A DNA stretch of 64,000 nucleotides from Ectobius pallidus (lineage: Eukaryota > Arthropoda > Insecta > Blattodea > Ectobiidae): NCBI GenBank assembly GCA_964059195.1, contig CAXKWD010000011.1:15288978-15352977 (forward strand). Reading direction: 5' to 3'. This document shows, in pieces, positions 1 to 10,582 of this stretch. A program made the position numbers and the translations under genes. Position 1 is the stretch's first letter. Each line of letters starts with the position of its first letter. Under the pieces are notes generated by a model, which saw only the letters and a program-made list of their open reading frames with translations, made no database searches and was not told where the DNA came from.

Positions 1-139
1 GACAAAGCAAGAAAGTCTGGATAACACAAACCATTCCTCGTAAATGCATAACCGGCCTTGCAAGCAGCTCGCTCAACAGCCAGAAAGCTGTTGCAAATCC
101 TTGATTTTGCCATGGCAACCGAAACTCCAAGTGTCATTT

Positions 140-376
140 CTGTGGCTTGGTTCTAAAAGGTCCAATGTCAATTTCTTGCAAAAATGAGATCTATGCATTA
201 TTGGGCTCGGCTAGTCTTTATCTTTCGTATAATAAAAGTGCCAATGTATGTTGCTATTAATAGACATAATACAAAAACGTTAGAGGCCAATGTCAGAAGT
301 TCTCAGCAAAAAATGTTATTTCAAATATCTCAAAAGCAAGTTTTATGTCATTGGCCCTTTTAGAACCAAGCCACAG
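140..376. mobile_element. 237-bp MITE with terminal inverted repeats
   Basis: Both ends carry the same sequence in opposite orientation: CTGTGGCTTGGTTCTAAAAG at the left and its reverse complement at 357-376. The inverted repeat runs for about 28 bp with one or two mismatches. A 4-bp direct repeat ATTT flanks it (136-139 and 377-380). There is no coding capacity, so it is a non-autonomous DNA transposon. The superfamily is not resolved. Confidence 0.7.
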
Positions 377-855
377 ATTTCACCCTAGCAAAAGGCTATT
401 GCAACATTCATTCATAATCAATCATGAAGATTAATTAGTCATTTACAACTAGCTACCGATTCACTCTGCGAGAAAAGTTTATTACGTCAGCTATTCCTAA
501 TAATTGCGCCATCTCCCTCCATTATGGCTCAATCATTCAACAGGAAACTTTTCAAGTTCTTTGTCACGGCAACGAAGCTCTGTTTTTTGCCACATAGTTT
601 TCAATCCACCCTTATCATTTGGTTTTTTCTATAGGTATATCTGTAAAATGATTATTTTTACCCTTATTTTGTTCATTTATTTATTTATGCATCATTTGTG
701 CACGACCTTTATTCGATTAGGAAGGATTGTTAATTTAACTAGAAGGACTATGTATAAGTAATACTGTAGATTTTATATTCTACATTTTACATATAGCCTA
801 CATTTTTTTGCTGACAAGATCTATTGCTTGAATAGGCCCAAGGATTAATAAAGTA

Positions 856-856
<1 letters not shown>
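377..856. other. AT-rich spacer, nothing recognised
   Basis: No long frame, RNA gene or clear repeat boundary is visible. An 85-codon frame at 504-761 has low-complexity content and no family motif. Confidence 0.5.
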
Positions 857-913
<57 letters not shown>

Positions 914-914
914 T
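857..914. repeat. (TTA)n microsatellite
   Basis: About 19 perfect copies of TTA directly abut the 5'-truncated end of the LINE fragment that follows. Confidence 0.95.
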
Positions 915-1240
915 AGGAATAATAGAATAAGGGAAATAATGTAGGCTAAGTTGAAAAGAATATTTTGTAAATAATTGTAGAAGAAAGACGCTTGAGATGG
1001 TATGGACATGTACTCAGTATGACAGAGGATAGAATACCCAAGAAAATTTTGGATTCGAAAGTAGAAGGAAAAAGAAGAAGAGGGAAGCCCAAAGAGTGCT
1101 GGATGGATGGGGTGAAAAGGAGTAAGGCGAGAAAAGAAGTGAAGAAGATACTGTGGACAGGGACTTATGGAGGCAAAAGATTGTTGTGGGATGAAGGAAA
1201 ACCATTGTATTGTGGAATATTCCTTAGTAAAAAATATTAT
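915..1240 (+). mobile_element. LINE 3' fragment, family 1 (5'-truncated)
   Basis: The plus strand at 990-1200 encodes a relic of the C-terminal tail of a non-LTR retrotransposon polyprotein: RWYGHVLSMTEDRIPKKIL, then a basic KRRRGKPKECWMDGVK stretch. This matches the RLRWxGHVxRM...GRPRxRW pattern found at the end of many insect LINE reverse transcriptases. A second copy of the family lies at 11350-11702 in the opposite orientation, and both end in GTGGAATATTCCTTA followed by an ATT-rich tract. The endonuclease and reverse transcriptase domains are missing. The clade, perhaps RTE-like from its microsatellite tail, is an inference. Confidence 0.75.
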
Positions 1241-1276
1241 TATTTTTCTTCTTCTTCTTCTTATTATTATCATTAA

Positions 1277-1978
1277 CCTCGTTACAGTTGGTTGCTTATT
1301 AACACGCTTTTTATCATCCCTAGAGGCTGGAGTTTCTGTAACTTACTGAATTATGTTGGCTTGATCTTATAGTTACATAATAACTTCAGGGAATTATAAT
1401 TGACAATTCATTCTCATAAACAGAAATTTTTAACAATAGGTGCCCTATGTCGGTTGGATATGGATATAGTATGGGCATATACATTTAATATATTATAATA
1501 TTAATTAATTGCTTCTACAGAGCTTTTTTTGTGAATATGCTAGTTTATTGAAGGTTACTATTTATTTCCTATTAAATTATTCAGTAGAATTCACTTATTA
1601 TTATAAAACTCTGTGCTTAACGGACGTTGTGAAATATGTCTTCCTACACTTAAATAAATCAAACTGCGCGCGAGAGAACGGCGTGTCATGGTTAATTAAT
1701 CTTCATATATCTTGCCATTTTGACGTTATAGCATGGTGATCAGAAGGGCGGTTAGGAAATTACGTTTGCCAGATTGAACAGGAGGCAAGTCCCGAAACCA
1801 GTGGTATTTATGTTATTGGGTACACAAATTTCAGATTGGAGACATTCGTATGCTATTCGTAATTTTACTACGTACTCTTAACTATAACTACAAATACTAG
1901 GTTACTCACTGCTAATCAAAAGTATACAAAAGTAAATAAAAGTTACTGATATAAAACACTAGTGATTACATAGACAGT
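1277..1978. other. AT-rich spacer, nothing recognised
   Basis: No repeat boundaries, RNA genes or credible frames were seen. The 76-codon frame at 1509-1739 has no recognisable motif. Confidence 0.5.
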
Positions 1979-2189
1979 ACTGTCGTCCAAAGCAAAGAAC
2001 TTCCCTGCGGGGTGCACTGCTGTTTAGGGGGGGAAGAGGAAGTATATTGCTTTGAGGGTGGAGGAGGAGGTGAGGGGTACAATCACAGGTGGCTAGACAG
2101 ATTCTTATTGGTTGTCGGCTAGCTTGAACGCGTAACGGTCACATTCCTCGCATTCCTCACAGGGAAGTTCTTTGCTTTGGACAACAGTA
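1979..2189. mobile_element. 211-bp MITE with inverted repeats
   Basis: The left end (ACTGTCGTCCAAAGCAAAGA and the following CTTCCCTG) is repeated inverted at 2159-2189 with one or two mismatches, giving arms of about 29 bp. The interior is GC-richer than its surroundings and noncoding. A possible short target duplication (GACAG/GACAC) flanks it. Confidence 0.65.
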
Positions 2190-3479
2190 GACACCTACTT
2201 AATTTTCATATTTTTGGAGTTCTAGTTGCTAGTAACTAATATTTAATTAATAACTTTAGCTTTGAAACACGGACTAACTTACTCCTGTATTGTTTCAAGG
2301 AACTACATTGGACTTGCAGACTCAACAATGAAGTTATCAGCAGGGTTGCGAACCCTGGTAAGAAATTCCCCTAGTTGGCATTTGAAAATACGCTATTTTA
2401 CTATAAAATCCGTTCTGTTTTAAGAGTTGGCCATACACATTTCACTGGTGAATAAAATTATATGGTATTGAAATAACATGCATATAGAAAGGGTTTTACA
2501 TTAACTAACATAGAATGAAGTCACTAACAATTTGTCAATGGGACTAACATGAATGGTCAATCCTCTTGGGTTCGTATCTATCGCTAGGCTGATGGTACGA
2601 TATCTTTGTAAGTAATCGTCTCAGAAATGAATGACTAAACCATGGAAAATACTCTCTAACTAAAATTGTGGGTTATAGGGGATACAGTCTGCAGCCTAGC
2701 CGAAGACACTGCCAGTTAAAAAGAGTAGCAAACCGTTTGCCGAAACTCCATCTGATATGAAGATGTGATGCACCATTAATTGAAAAAATGCTGTTTTATT
2801 ATCTAAATATTTTCTGTGTTTTCCAGACTTCCTCAGTTCTGGGTGGATTTTGGATTCCCTCAGACACAGTGCTAGCCGATGACACTAAATTTCCTCCACC
2901 AGTCCGACAAATATTGAATGCTGTATCTACTAGGAAATCCGCTACTTTGGCAACGCTAACGGAATAAGAAAAGTGTATGGTTTAGAGACGGTATGCATTA
3001 GCTTTGAAGTAAATCCCGTATGACCACTTGCATTCTGTCACCAGAAAAATGAACGGCATTGTCTTGTTTCCTCTCATCCTCCATGACTGTGAGAATGTGC
3101 CGTGATACCTACGTATTAAGCATAAATACCATAAATAAATAATTATGGATAATATATTGAGATCCGTAGATGGAGGTAGTTAGCCCCTCCACTCATAAAA
3201 TACATTTCGAGCTCAGGCACTCCAAGTTGCGTCCGGAGATCTGGCAATGTTGCGGAGTTTTAAACCGAAAAGCGTCTTTAAAAGAAAATAGCCGTCGCTT
3301 TTTAGGCAATGCGAATGGGACACATCGTAGTGTTATAAACTTTTTGTGTAAATAGTCTCAGCTATCATCTGGGAAAGCTACGTACAAAACTGGTGATACA
3401 CCCGATTATATAATAGATCTTTGTTGCAACTAAATGGTCATATTATGGTGAATGGAGCAACGGTGGAATGATATATGGC
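2190..3479. other. Spacer without recognised genes
   Basis: AT-rich sequence with scattered stops in all frames. A 61-codon frame at 3170-3355 has no family signature. No RNA gene or repeat boundary was identified. Confidence 0.45.
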
Positions 3480-3600
3480 AGGGGAAACAGGAGCGCCTCG
3501 AGAAAACCTGCCCAGACCACATTTTGTCCACCACAAATTCCACATAGATCCACCGAGATTCGATCACGGGTCCAGTGGTGGACCATAATTTAACACTACA
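3480..3600 (-). mobile_element. tRNA-derived SINE remnant
   Basis: On the minus strand, GTGATCGAATCTCGGTGG resembles a polymerase III B box, followed by GTGGACAAAATGTGG and a GGGCAGGTTTTCTCGAGG segment. The 5' head is incomplete. Called by analogy to the complete tRNA-like SINEs elsewhere in the window. Confidence 0.4.
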
Positions 3601-5354
3601 GTAACTACTGCAGGAAGTATGTAAATAAGTGGGAACGTTGTATTTACCAGAACAAAAAGTTTCGAAAGAACCTTATTGTTCTTCAGTAAATTGCAGTAAT
3701 AATAAAGGAAGAAATCCTGAATTGCATTTCTTCACTTTCCCAAAACATCCAGAAAGGTAAGAACAAAAAGTACATAATATTTATTGTAGGCCTAAAAGCT
3801 AACTCGTGGCACGTATTCTGGTGTGGTTGTGTTTCAACTTATTTGAATGCAATATGTTTATATTTCATTCTGTTGTAATGATTTCTGATGTAAAAAATGG
3901 GTTATCAATGGCCGACGAGAAGACCTACTAATAAACATGTAAATAATATCTGAGTGAAAATTGCCGTCTATGCTTTGAACACAAAAAAACAGCAAGTTTA
4001 TGAATTCCTATAAGAACGCGTTAATTAAAACTGCTGACTGTCGGTGTTCTCAATTCCATATGATCCAGGATTATTTGTTTTGTTTAATGGAGTTCCTGCT
4101 GCAGTAGTTTAATTGAGGGTAGACAGACCTACAATTGAAGCCGTATGTTGCCATATAACATAGAGAAACAGAATACACTCTCAACAATGAAATACAGGAT
4201 GAATAGCGTGACATACTTATGTTAAAAAACTATCCTTTAATATCATTACAATTTAAATGATGATTTTAAAGGAAAAATACTAGGCCTAGATACAGTTCTT
4301 AAGATTAGCCTATTTAGGTATGGTTTACCTGTCCTTAACTAGGATATAATATTTGTTTTATTAATTCTTAAATTTAAAATTCAGATTTGCAATAAAGAAG
4401 AAAATTGTGCATTTTTCTCTCTTAATATAGTCTAATATATCCTAAAAAATAGGAAGAGGTAAAACTAAGACAAAGAAAGAAATAAATAATGTAATATATT
4501 TTGTGAAGAGTTCATGTATTTTCCCAAGTCACTTGATATGATGAGAATGTAGTTTTAATTACTCGCCGCATGGACCGCTAGTGTCGTCCAATTAACATGT
4601 TGTCATAAGACATTTAACACACAGTTTCTCTACTGTATTAATACCTATACTGTGCTAAAACGTCTTAGAAGTGTGTATACAGGGATACAGCAGAAACTGT
4701 AACAAAAATGTACAATGTGCGGCACATTTATATATTTACTTAAGGAATCGTGGATATATTGTACCTACAACCTCAACATTTCAAAGCAAACGTTTCGAAA
4801 TTTAACCAATCAAAAGTGCAATCAATAAAATGAAAGGGATTACGAGAGAAATGAGCTGTTTCGAACAGATACTTTTGATGAAATGCTAAACGGCAAATAT
4901 AATATATTCAAAATAATATTAAATTTATAAATAAGTTTTAACAAGAGAAGTTCGGTATGTGGAGTGCCCAGTCCACTTACAAATTTTCGAGAGGGCTCAA
5001 GGTTCAGGCGCCATTGGTTTGTACCCACTTCAGATCTCTGATTATTTTATTATATTGCATAAATGAAGTTGCGAAGGCAGTGTTATTGCGTACGGTTGAT
5101 TTCATAATGTTATGACACGGGCACCTGAGACAGAAGTGACTGGAAAATGACCGCCACGTCATATTACCCCGGGTTGCTCTCTCCGAAGCGTAATATCTGT
5201 GTGATACGCACTGCAGCCGGCGCAGCGGAGGTCATTTCATAACAGAGTACTTAAGTCATCTCACGCAACATTGTGTTTTGCATAGCAATGCTCTCTACGT
5301 CTCCGAAAACACCGATCTGCACTAATTGAGGCATGTTGATCGTCACACTAAAAA
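3601..5354. other. AT-rich spacer
   Basis: No convincing gene, RNA or complete repeat was seen. A short imperfect hairpin near 4622-4702 (CAGTTTCTCTACTGTA and a near-complement) is the only structure noticed. Confidence 0.45.
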
Positions 5355-5356
5355 TA

Positions 5357-6030
5357 TGAGGAAGAATCAAATGAAAACCGCAATTAATTTTTTCCCCCAC
5401 TATTTTACTGCAGGAAGAATGTTTGCTTGTACATTATTTTCAACATAGTCCCCTCCCAGTTCAGTGCACTTACGCCATCGGATAGGAAGAGCTTTGATAC
5501 CGCATGAGAACAATTATTTTTGTTGACGCTGTAGCCACTCCTGCATCGTCGATTGGACGTCTTCATCATATTTTAACTTCTGCCCTCCAAGGAGATCCTT
5601 TAACGGGCCAAAGATTTGGAAATCTGATGGTGACAAAGCGAAGGGGGTTGCTGAGAGCAGGTGCTCTGCTTCTATATGCTCGTGCAACCATGAAAACCAT
5701 CGACGACATATTATGCTTTAAGTGCCTCCCACATCTGCCATACTTGCCAGGTTTTGCACCATCAGATTTCCACATCTTTAGTCCATTAAAGGAGCTTCTT
5801 GGAGGGCAGAATTTCAAGTCTGATGAAGACATCCAATCGGCGGCGCACGAGTGCCTACAGTGTCAACCAGAATAATGTTTCTCGTGCTGAATCGAAGCAC
5901 TTCCTATTTGATGGCATAAGTGCATTGAACTGGGAGGGGACTATGTAGAAAAATAATGTTAAAGCAAACATTCTTCCTGCAGAAAAATAGTGGAAAAAAT
6001 TAATTGTGGTTTTCATTTCATTCACCCTCG
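5357..6030. mobile_element. Palindromic mariner: two inverted copies of the 3' half
   Basis: The element is flanked by TA on both sides (5355-5356, 6031-6032), as in Tc1/mariner. The left end (TGAGGAAGAATCAAATGAAA) and the reverse complement of the right end (CGAGGGTGAATGAAATGAAA) are mariner-type termini. The inverted similarity does not stop at a normal TIR: it runs through about 275 bp (5357-5632 against 5757-6030), including antisense and sense copies of the transposase C-terminus, leaving a centre of about 124 bp. The element therefore has two 3' ends and no 5' end. The arms are diverged, so the event is old. Confidence 0.8.
5718..5956 (+). pseudogene. Mariner transposase C-terminal relic
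   Basis: The plus strand encodes LPHLPYLPGFAPSDFHIFSP then LKELLGGQNFKSDEDI, the mariner signature around the third catalytic acidic residue (PSDFHLFGPLKE in relatives). Further on in the same frame is the family's terminal motif CIELGGDYVEK followed by a stop at 5954-5956. In-frame stops at 5873-5875 and two later sites interrupt it, and the N-terminal and most catalytic regions are absent, so it is non-functional. The opposite arm carries an antisense copy of the same end (about 5445-5480). Confidence 0.8.
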
Positions 6031-6231
6031 TATTAGTAATAGAAAAGGTGACCATATTTCTGATAGTGAAAATCGGAACAATTTGTCTCCAAAATTCACA
6101 ACCCTCTATTGCTATGAAATATTATTGTTAAGCTGGAACCCAAAACTTTTCACATGGTAGTAGTAAGTATTAACAAGGACTTTTTGCTATTTTTAATTAT
6201 TCAAAAACACGTGTACTGCAATAACTGGTGG

Positions 6232-6471
6232 TCAAAGTTTCATCGAAATAGATGGTTTGGGATCTTTCCAATCATATTTCTCTGATGAACTCAGAGCTTT
6301 TAAAAGGTTTTTGTTTTTCTTGGTGTTCGCATACACGTTTGTAAACAGTTCGTTTGCAATCAATCGACATCGTGGACTTTTTAGGACCCCCCGAAAGTTA
6401 TTTATCAACGAAAATTTCCGCTCGAGTGAAGCATTGGTGCCCGGGAAGCAAAGAACAAACTCAGCAAACAT
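6232..6471 (-). pseudogene. hAT transposase dimerisation-domain relic (left arm)
   Basis: An open minus-strand stretch of 79 codons begins FAEFVLCFPGTNASLERKFS and continues LINN, matching the hAT C-terminal dimerisation region (LPGTNAxxERxFSLxNN in relatives). It then reads through a segment ending LKALSSSEKYDW. The catalytic core and BED zinc finger are absent. It is part of a palindrome, so it is probably not a gene. Confidence 0.7.
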
Positions 6472-6609
6472 CTTAAGTTTATGAACATTTATCTCTTTTT
6501 TTTTTTTTTTTTTTTTTAAGGTCCTCCAACACGGTTAACCATCTCCAACCAACCGTGTTCCAGGACTTGAATAAAGAGGAGATAAATTGTCATCAACTTG
6601 AGATATTCA

Positions 6610-6850
6610 CGCTGAGTTTATTCGTTACTTGCCGGGAATCAATGCTTTGGTTGAGGGACATTTTCATTTTGAGGCGCTGAAAAGTTCACGGTGTCTATTG
6701 ATCGTATAAAAGCAATTTTAGCAACGCAAATGAACTGATTACAAACGTGTACTGAAATGTATGCGAACATCAAGACAAACAAAATCCTTTTAGAAGCTCT
6801 GGCTTCATCAGAGAAATATGATTGAAAAGAACCCAAACCATCTTTTTCTA
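6610..6850 (+). pseudogene. hAT dimerisation-domain relic (right arm)
   Basis: This is the inverted partner of the left-arm copy. The plus strand reads EFIRYLPGINALVEGHFHFE and degenerates with several in-frame stops before a segment matching SSEKYD near 6808-6825. It is more decayed than the left arm. Confidence 0.65.
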
Positions 6851-7147
6851 TGAACACTGAAAAAGAATAATGAGAATGGACATCACTTGTGAACAAATCT
6901 CTTATGTTTTTTTTTTTAAATATAATTTTAACTTTGACATCAGTGATTGCATTGCAGGTCTTACTGAATAATTAAAAATAGGAAAAAGTCCTTGTTTGTG
7001 AAAAGATTTGGGTTCATAGCAAAAGTGGATTGGGAGTTTTGGAGATGAATGTTCCGATTTTCTAAGAGAAATATTGTCACCGTAATTATACCGTATTTTT
7101 CGTAAAAATCAAAATCATTGTTCTCACCGCGTCCACTACTGTGGCGT

Positions 7148-7880
7148 AGATGCCCGGATTTTGATGACCTAAAATACATTTAAAAATGAGCTATAAAATG
7201 ACCGTAAAATTTAAAAAAAATTACCCAAAAAGTGTATGAAAATTCTACTTTATTCATCATATTTGTGCCTAATCTAGATTTACATTGTTGAACCAATTAT
7301 AGGCTTGTAATTAGTTAATTGAAATGAAATGAAATGATTAGCCTAAATGTCCCGTTAAGGACAATGGCCTCCTCAAAGAGGGTAAGCTCGAATACACCTA
7401 ATGTGGTGAGCTATTCCACATGAGGGATATCTGTGTTCTTGGGCTTTTATGCAATTCCTATTAGTTAATTAGTTAATTAATTCCTATTAGATAATTAGTT
7501 AATTACCTACGGTTAAATGTAAACAGCAAACGCCGTCTTTTGCTAAAAAGAGTTCCGATAGTAGACTATTGAATGTAAGTAAATTCACAAACACTCTATA
7601 TAATGCAAGAAGCAACACAAAATGAGAAGATAATAACTTTCAATTTTAAAAATATACCTAAAGTATGAAAGAGAGGAAAACAAGACCATAAAATGGTCAA
7701 AAATGACATTGAATTTTAAAAAGACCTAAAAATAAAAAAATAGAGAAAAATGACCAAACAATGACTCTTAAAAATTACGATTTTTATAATCTAGGAGTTA
7801 TGATCAGAATTTCTGTACTAATGGGCAACGTCCATGATGTACCAGTTCTAAGATGACATGTCATCAAAATCCGGGCACTG
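7148..7880. mobile_element. hAT-type MITE, family C, copy 1
   Basis: The termini are GCCCGGATTTTGATGACC near 7152 and its near inverse GTCATCAAAATCCGGGCACTG at the right end. The same ends and interior (CAACGTCCATGATGTACCAG near the right) recur at 48465-49040 and more diverged at 52528-53060. The left terminus is damaged and no clean target duplication is visible here. The interior is rich in TGACCTAAAAA-type repeats and noncoding. It is interrupted by a short retroposed insert at 7321-7459. Confidence 0.75.
7321..7459 (-). mobile_element. 139-bp SINE-like insert in the hAT MITE
   Basis: An 11-bp direct repeat ATTAGTTAATT flanks the segment (7310-7320, 7460-7470). Comparison with the sister copy near 48630 shows this segment is extra. 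Its plus-strand left end is (GAAAT)n, so on the minus strand it ends in a (CATTT)n tail as a retroposed sequence would. Confidence 0.65.
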
Positions 7881-7916
7881 ATAATAAGTTATGCCAATGG
7901 TGACGAACGTTATGAC

Positions 7917-8598
7917 TAGACCTGGGATTTTAGGCTCTAAAAAAATTACTTTTGGGCACCTAAAATAGACTTTTAAAACAAGTAAATAGGCTTTTAAAAG
8001 AGAAAATAGGCACTTAAAATATGCTTTAAAAATATGTAAATAGACAGAAAATAGACTTTAAAATACTACAATATGCTCTTAAACTGTAACGTGATCTTTT
8101 TTTTATTGTACGAAACGTGGTATACCTATTCTTAACATAAATAATTGCAAAATTAAGACAGAATTAAAAATACATTTATCAAAAACAGTTTTGGTTTATA
8201 TGAAAAATTGACACAGTATGTCCCTTCTTACTATATACCTGCTATTTGTTGTTTTGAGCTAATCCTCCCCCGTCAGTCAGCATTTCTTTGGCGACAATTG
8301 TTTAGGAAAATCAAGTTTCTGTGAAAACCCCACCCTCTGCTGTTCTCTTCTTCATTTAGGGTTGTCTATTAAAGGATTGTAAAAGTTACAGAAGTTGAAT
8401 TTTCTTTTAAATGTACAGAATATGCATTTTTGGCATTAAAATAGTAAAATTAGGCACTAAAGGTCCAAATAGGCATTTTAGGGCACTATAAAACTCTATA
8501 AGTATAAGTCATTTATCATTAAATGTCAACATATTTAAAAATTGTCATGTTATTTCATAAGGAACAAAATAGGCATTTGCCTTAAAATCCCAGGTCTA
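7917..8598. mobile_element. hAT-type MITE, family B, with perfect 8-bp TSD
   Basis: Both termini are TAGACCTGGGATTTTA in inverted orientation. The 8-bp repeat GTTATGAC flanks the element exactly (7909-7916 and 8599-8606), diagnostic of hAT transposition. The interior contains many copies of AAATAGGC/TTAGGCAC-type short repeats and no frame. Confidence 0.9.
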
Positions 8599-8606
8599 GT
8601 TATGAC

Positions 8607-8995
8607 TAGGACAAGTAAGAATATTTAAGGGAATGATGGATTTTAAAAATAAGAAATTCTCGCAGAGATTACTGAACAAAGAAAAAAGACTCATGCTGTG
8701 TGCTGTGTCATGGGATTACGTCACTGCCGCGTCATGCGCACGATTCTGTCACATTCCTCTAACATCCGACAAAAACACGAAGCAACGACCTCAGGTGGGA
8801 ATATTGCACTGCCTAGCATTACTGTACACCTCACACAGGCCAGCCAGGTGATAATATTCAAATTAGTCTACTCTTGTATTTCGTAATTGATTCCAAATTA
8901 CAGTAGGCTGAATGATTCAAAAATTTTCCTTCCAATCCGATATACAGAGAGAGAAGACCAGATAGTCATGTAGTAGCGTCTCCAATACATACATA
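8607..8995. other. Spacer, nothing recognised
   Basis: Two overlapping short frames (8633-8886) show no family motif and are not supported as genes. Confidence 0.45.
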
Positions 8996-9923
8996 GTAAG
9001 GTAGGTGCGCTAGTTAAGGCCATGCTCCTGATAAGGCCACTAATACTTTAACGTAAAAGTATCATACTTTGGCCCCAGATTTCAACACCTACTTGAAGCT
9101 CGTCCTTCGAAGGTCAACTGACCAGAATTTCTGGGTTCCTTCTCCATTCCTCGAGGAAAGGCAGAAACTTTTGTGAAATACGCGCTTCAGAAATAAAAAC
9201 AAGATAAGAAATAAAATACGTCTAACTATTTAAGTCGATTCATATCAGCATAAAATTATACGTAGATATATAGCTTACATTGTGATCTTTTAAAGCATCT
9301 CTTTGTTGTATCTGCATTAACATACCAAGTTTAATAACCGAGATTGCAAATAAAAAAATATAGTGCACCTGTTAAGGCCACATACGATGCGATGCGATGA
9401 GGAACGCTATTTCTCGGTCATAATGTTCAAGTTCTGTTTGTGAATATCTACTTAATTTATAACATTTAAGCAATAATGTTCACACTTTTCATACTGACCT
9501 GGGTTTGACCGCGAACACATACATAATTTGCTTAATTGTTTATAATTAATTAATTAATCAATTAATTAATTGAGTTTTTTATTATTTTTACACTACTTAA
9601 CACATATTGATGTGCCTATACGTTCAATTTATTTCAGATGCATAAAAAAGTGAGGCAAAGAGTACAGAGCTGGTCAGATGATTACAGTGTACCCAAGTGG
9701 CCTTATCATGACTACATGCTCCTCATAAGGCCACTGTCACTTGATTTCATTATATATTTTTTGCTATCAATGTAATTAAGTAATATCTTTGTTTCTTGCC
9801 CGAAACAACTTATTATAGTCATCTGTTGATAGCTGAGTGTGAAAATTATAAATTTGGAAATTATAAATACTTTGTTTTTGATTTTGAAAATTAACGTGGC
9901 CTTAACTGGACCACCTACCTTAC
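8996..9923. mobile_element. Inverted-repeat element with iterated TAAGGCCA motif
   Basis: The left end (GTAAGGTAGGTGCGCTAGTT followed by AAGGCCA) and the inverse of the right end (GTAAGGTAGGTGGTCCAGTT then AAGGCCA) form imperfect terminal inverted repeats of about 28 bp. The core TAAGGCCA recurs inside near 9033, 9371 and 9735, twice next to GCTCCTGATAAGG-like sequence, and inverted near 9698. ATA flanks both sides, so the target duplication may be TA or ATA. No coding potential. Confidence 0.65.
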
Positions 9924-9926
9924 ATA

Positions 9927-9951
9927 AATATATATATATATATATATATAA
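9927..9951. repeat. (TA)n microsatellite
   Basis: About 12 copies of TA directly right of the preceding element. Confidence 0.9.
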
Positions 9952-10147
9952 TTTGTTTTAGATTGAAGTAATTTGTAACCTATTTGATCACCCCCCCCCC
10001 CAAAGTGAAAGGCAGTTTGATCTATTTTCAATAATTTTTAGCTGTTTAGCCTAAAATATGAGCTAGTTTGGACCCATCTACTAGCATTTGTTTATCTTTC
10101 GTCTAAAATATGAGCCGTTTGTTCCAGTTTGTATTGATTTGTATCTT

Positions 10148-10570
10148 TCTTTCTTTCTTTCTTTTTTCTTTCTTTCTTTCTTTATCTTAGTTTTACCTCT
10201 CCATTTTAGGATTTAAGCGACCCAAGCCATCCGGCCCTATGGATCACATACATACTTTCATGAGGGCCTCCCCTGATGAGTGATCAGCCCAATTCCGGTG
10301 CCACCTCCAAGACAACACGAACACATAGGACGAGACACGCCATTCACACACACACACACACGCACTCCAAACAAGGCGAGGATGGGATGAAGAAGATAAT
10401 GACGGCCAGATGATATCTAGGGACCACAAGGGACCTAAAATTACCCGACATATGTCTCACAGGTGAGGAAAACCCCCAGAAAAAACCTCACCTATGTAAC
10501 TCGTCCCGACCAGGATTCGAACCCGGGACCGCTGCTTGAGAGGAGCATATCCTACACCACAGCGGTGGAC
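10148..10570 (-). mobile_element. tRNA-derived SINE, family D, with 12-bp TSD and (CTTT) tail
   Basis: On the minus strand the element starts GTCCACCGCTGTGGTGTAGG, has a B box in CCCGGGTTCGAATCCTGG, and ends in a (AAAG)n tail, seen as (TTTC)n at about 10148-10190. The 12-bp target duplication GATTTGTATCTT is perfect (10136-10147 and 10571-10582). A (GT)n tract lies inside. The body includes a TTGTGGTCCCTAGATATCAT segment shared with the copy at 11795-12200. Confidence 0.9.
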
Positions 10571-10582
10571 GATTTGTATCTT

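Larger units (their letters stand above)
6031..7090. mobile_element. Palindromic hAT-derived repeat, about 1.06 kb
   Basis: The two halves are inverted copies of each other with a small central loop near 6540 (the core pairs CCTCCAACACGGTT with AACCGTGTTCCAGG). Matches include ATCGGAACA..TCTCCAAAA at 6073-6092, paired with 7040-7056, and CAAGGACTTTTTGCTATTTT at 6175-6194, paired with 6973-6992. Each arm contains a relic of a hAT transposase C-terminus reading outward from the centre. A T-rich run interrupts the left arm at 6498-6519. The mariner palindrome abuts its left edge. Confidence 0.75.

Noticed and set aside
504..761. 85-codon plus-strand frame
   Set aside because: Low-complexity hydrophobic content, no motif and no gene context; expected by chance in AT-rich DNA.
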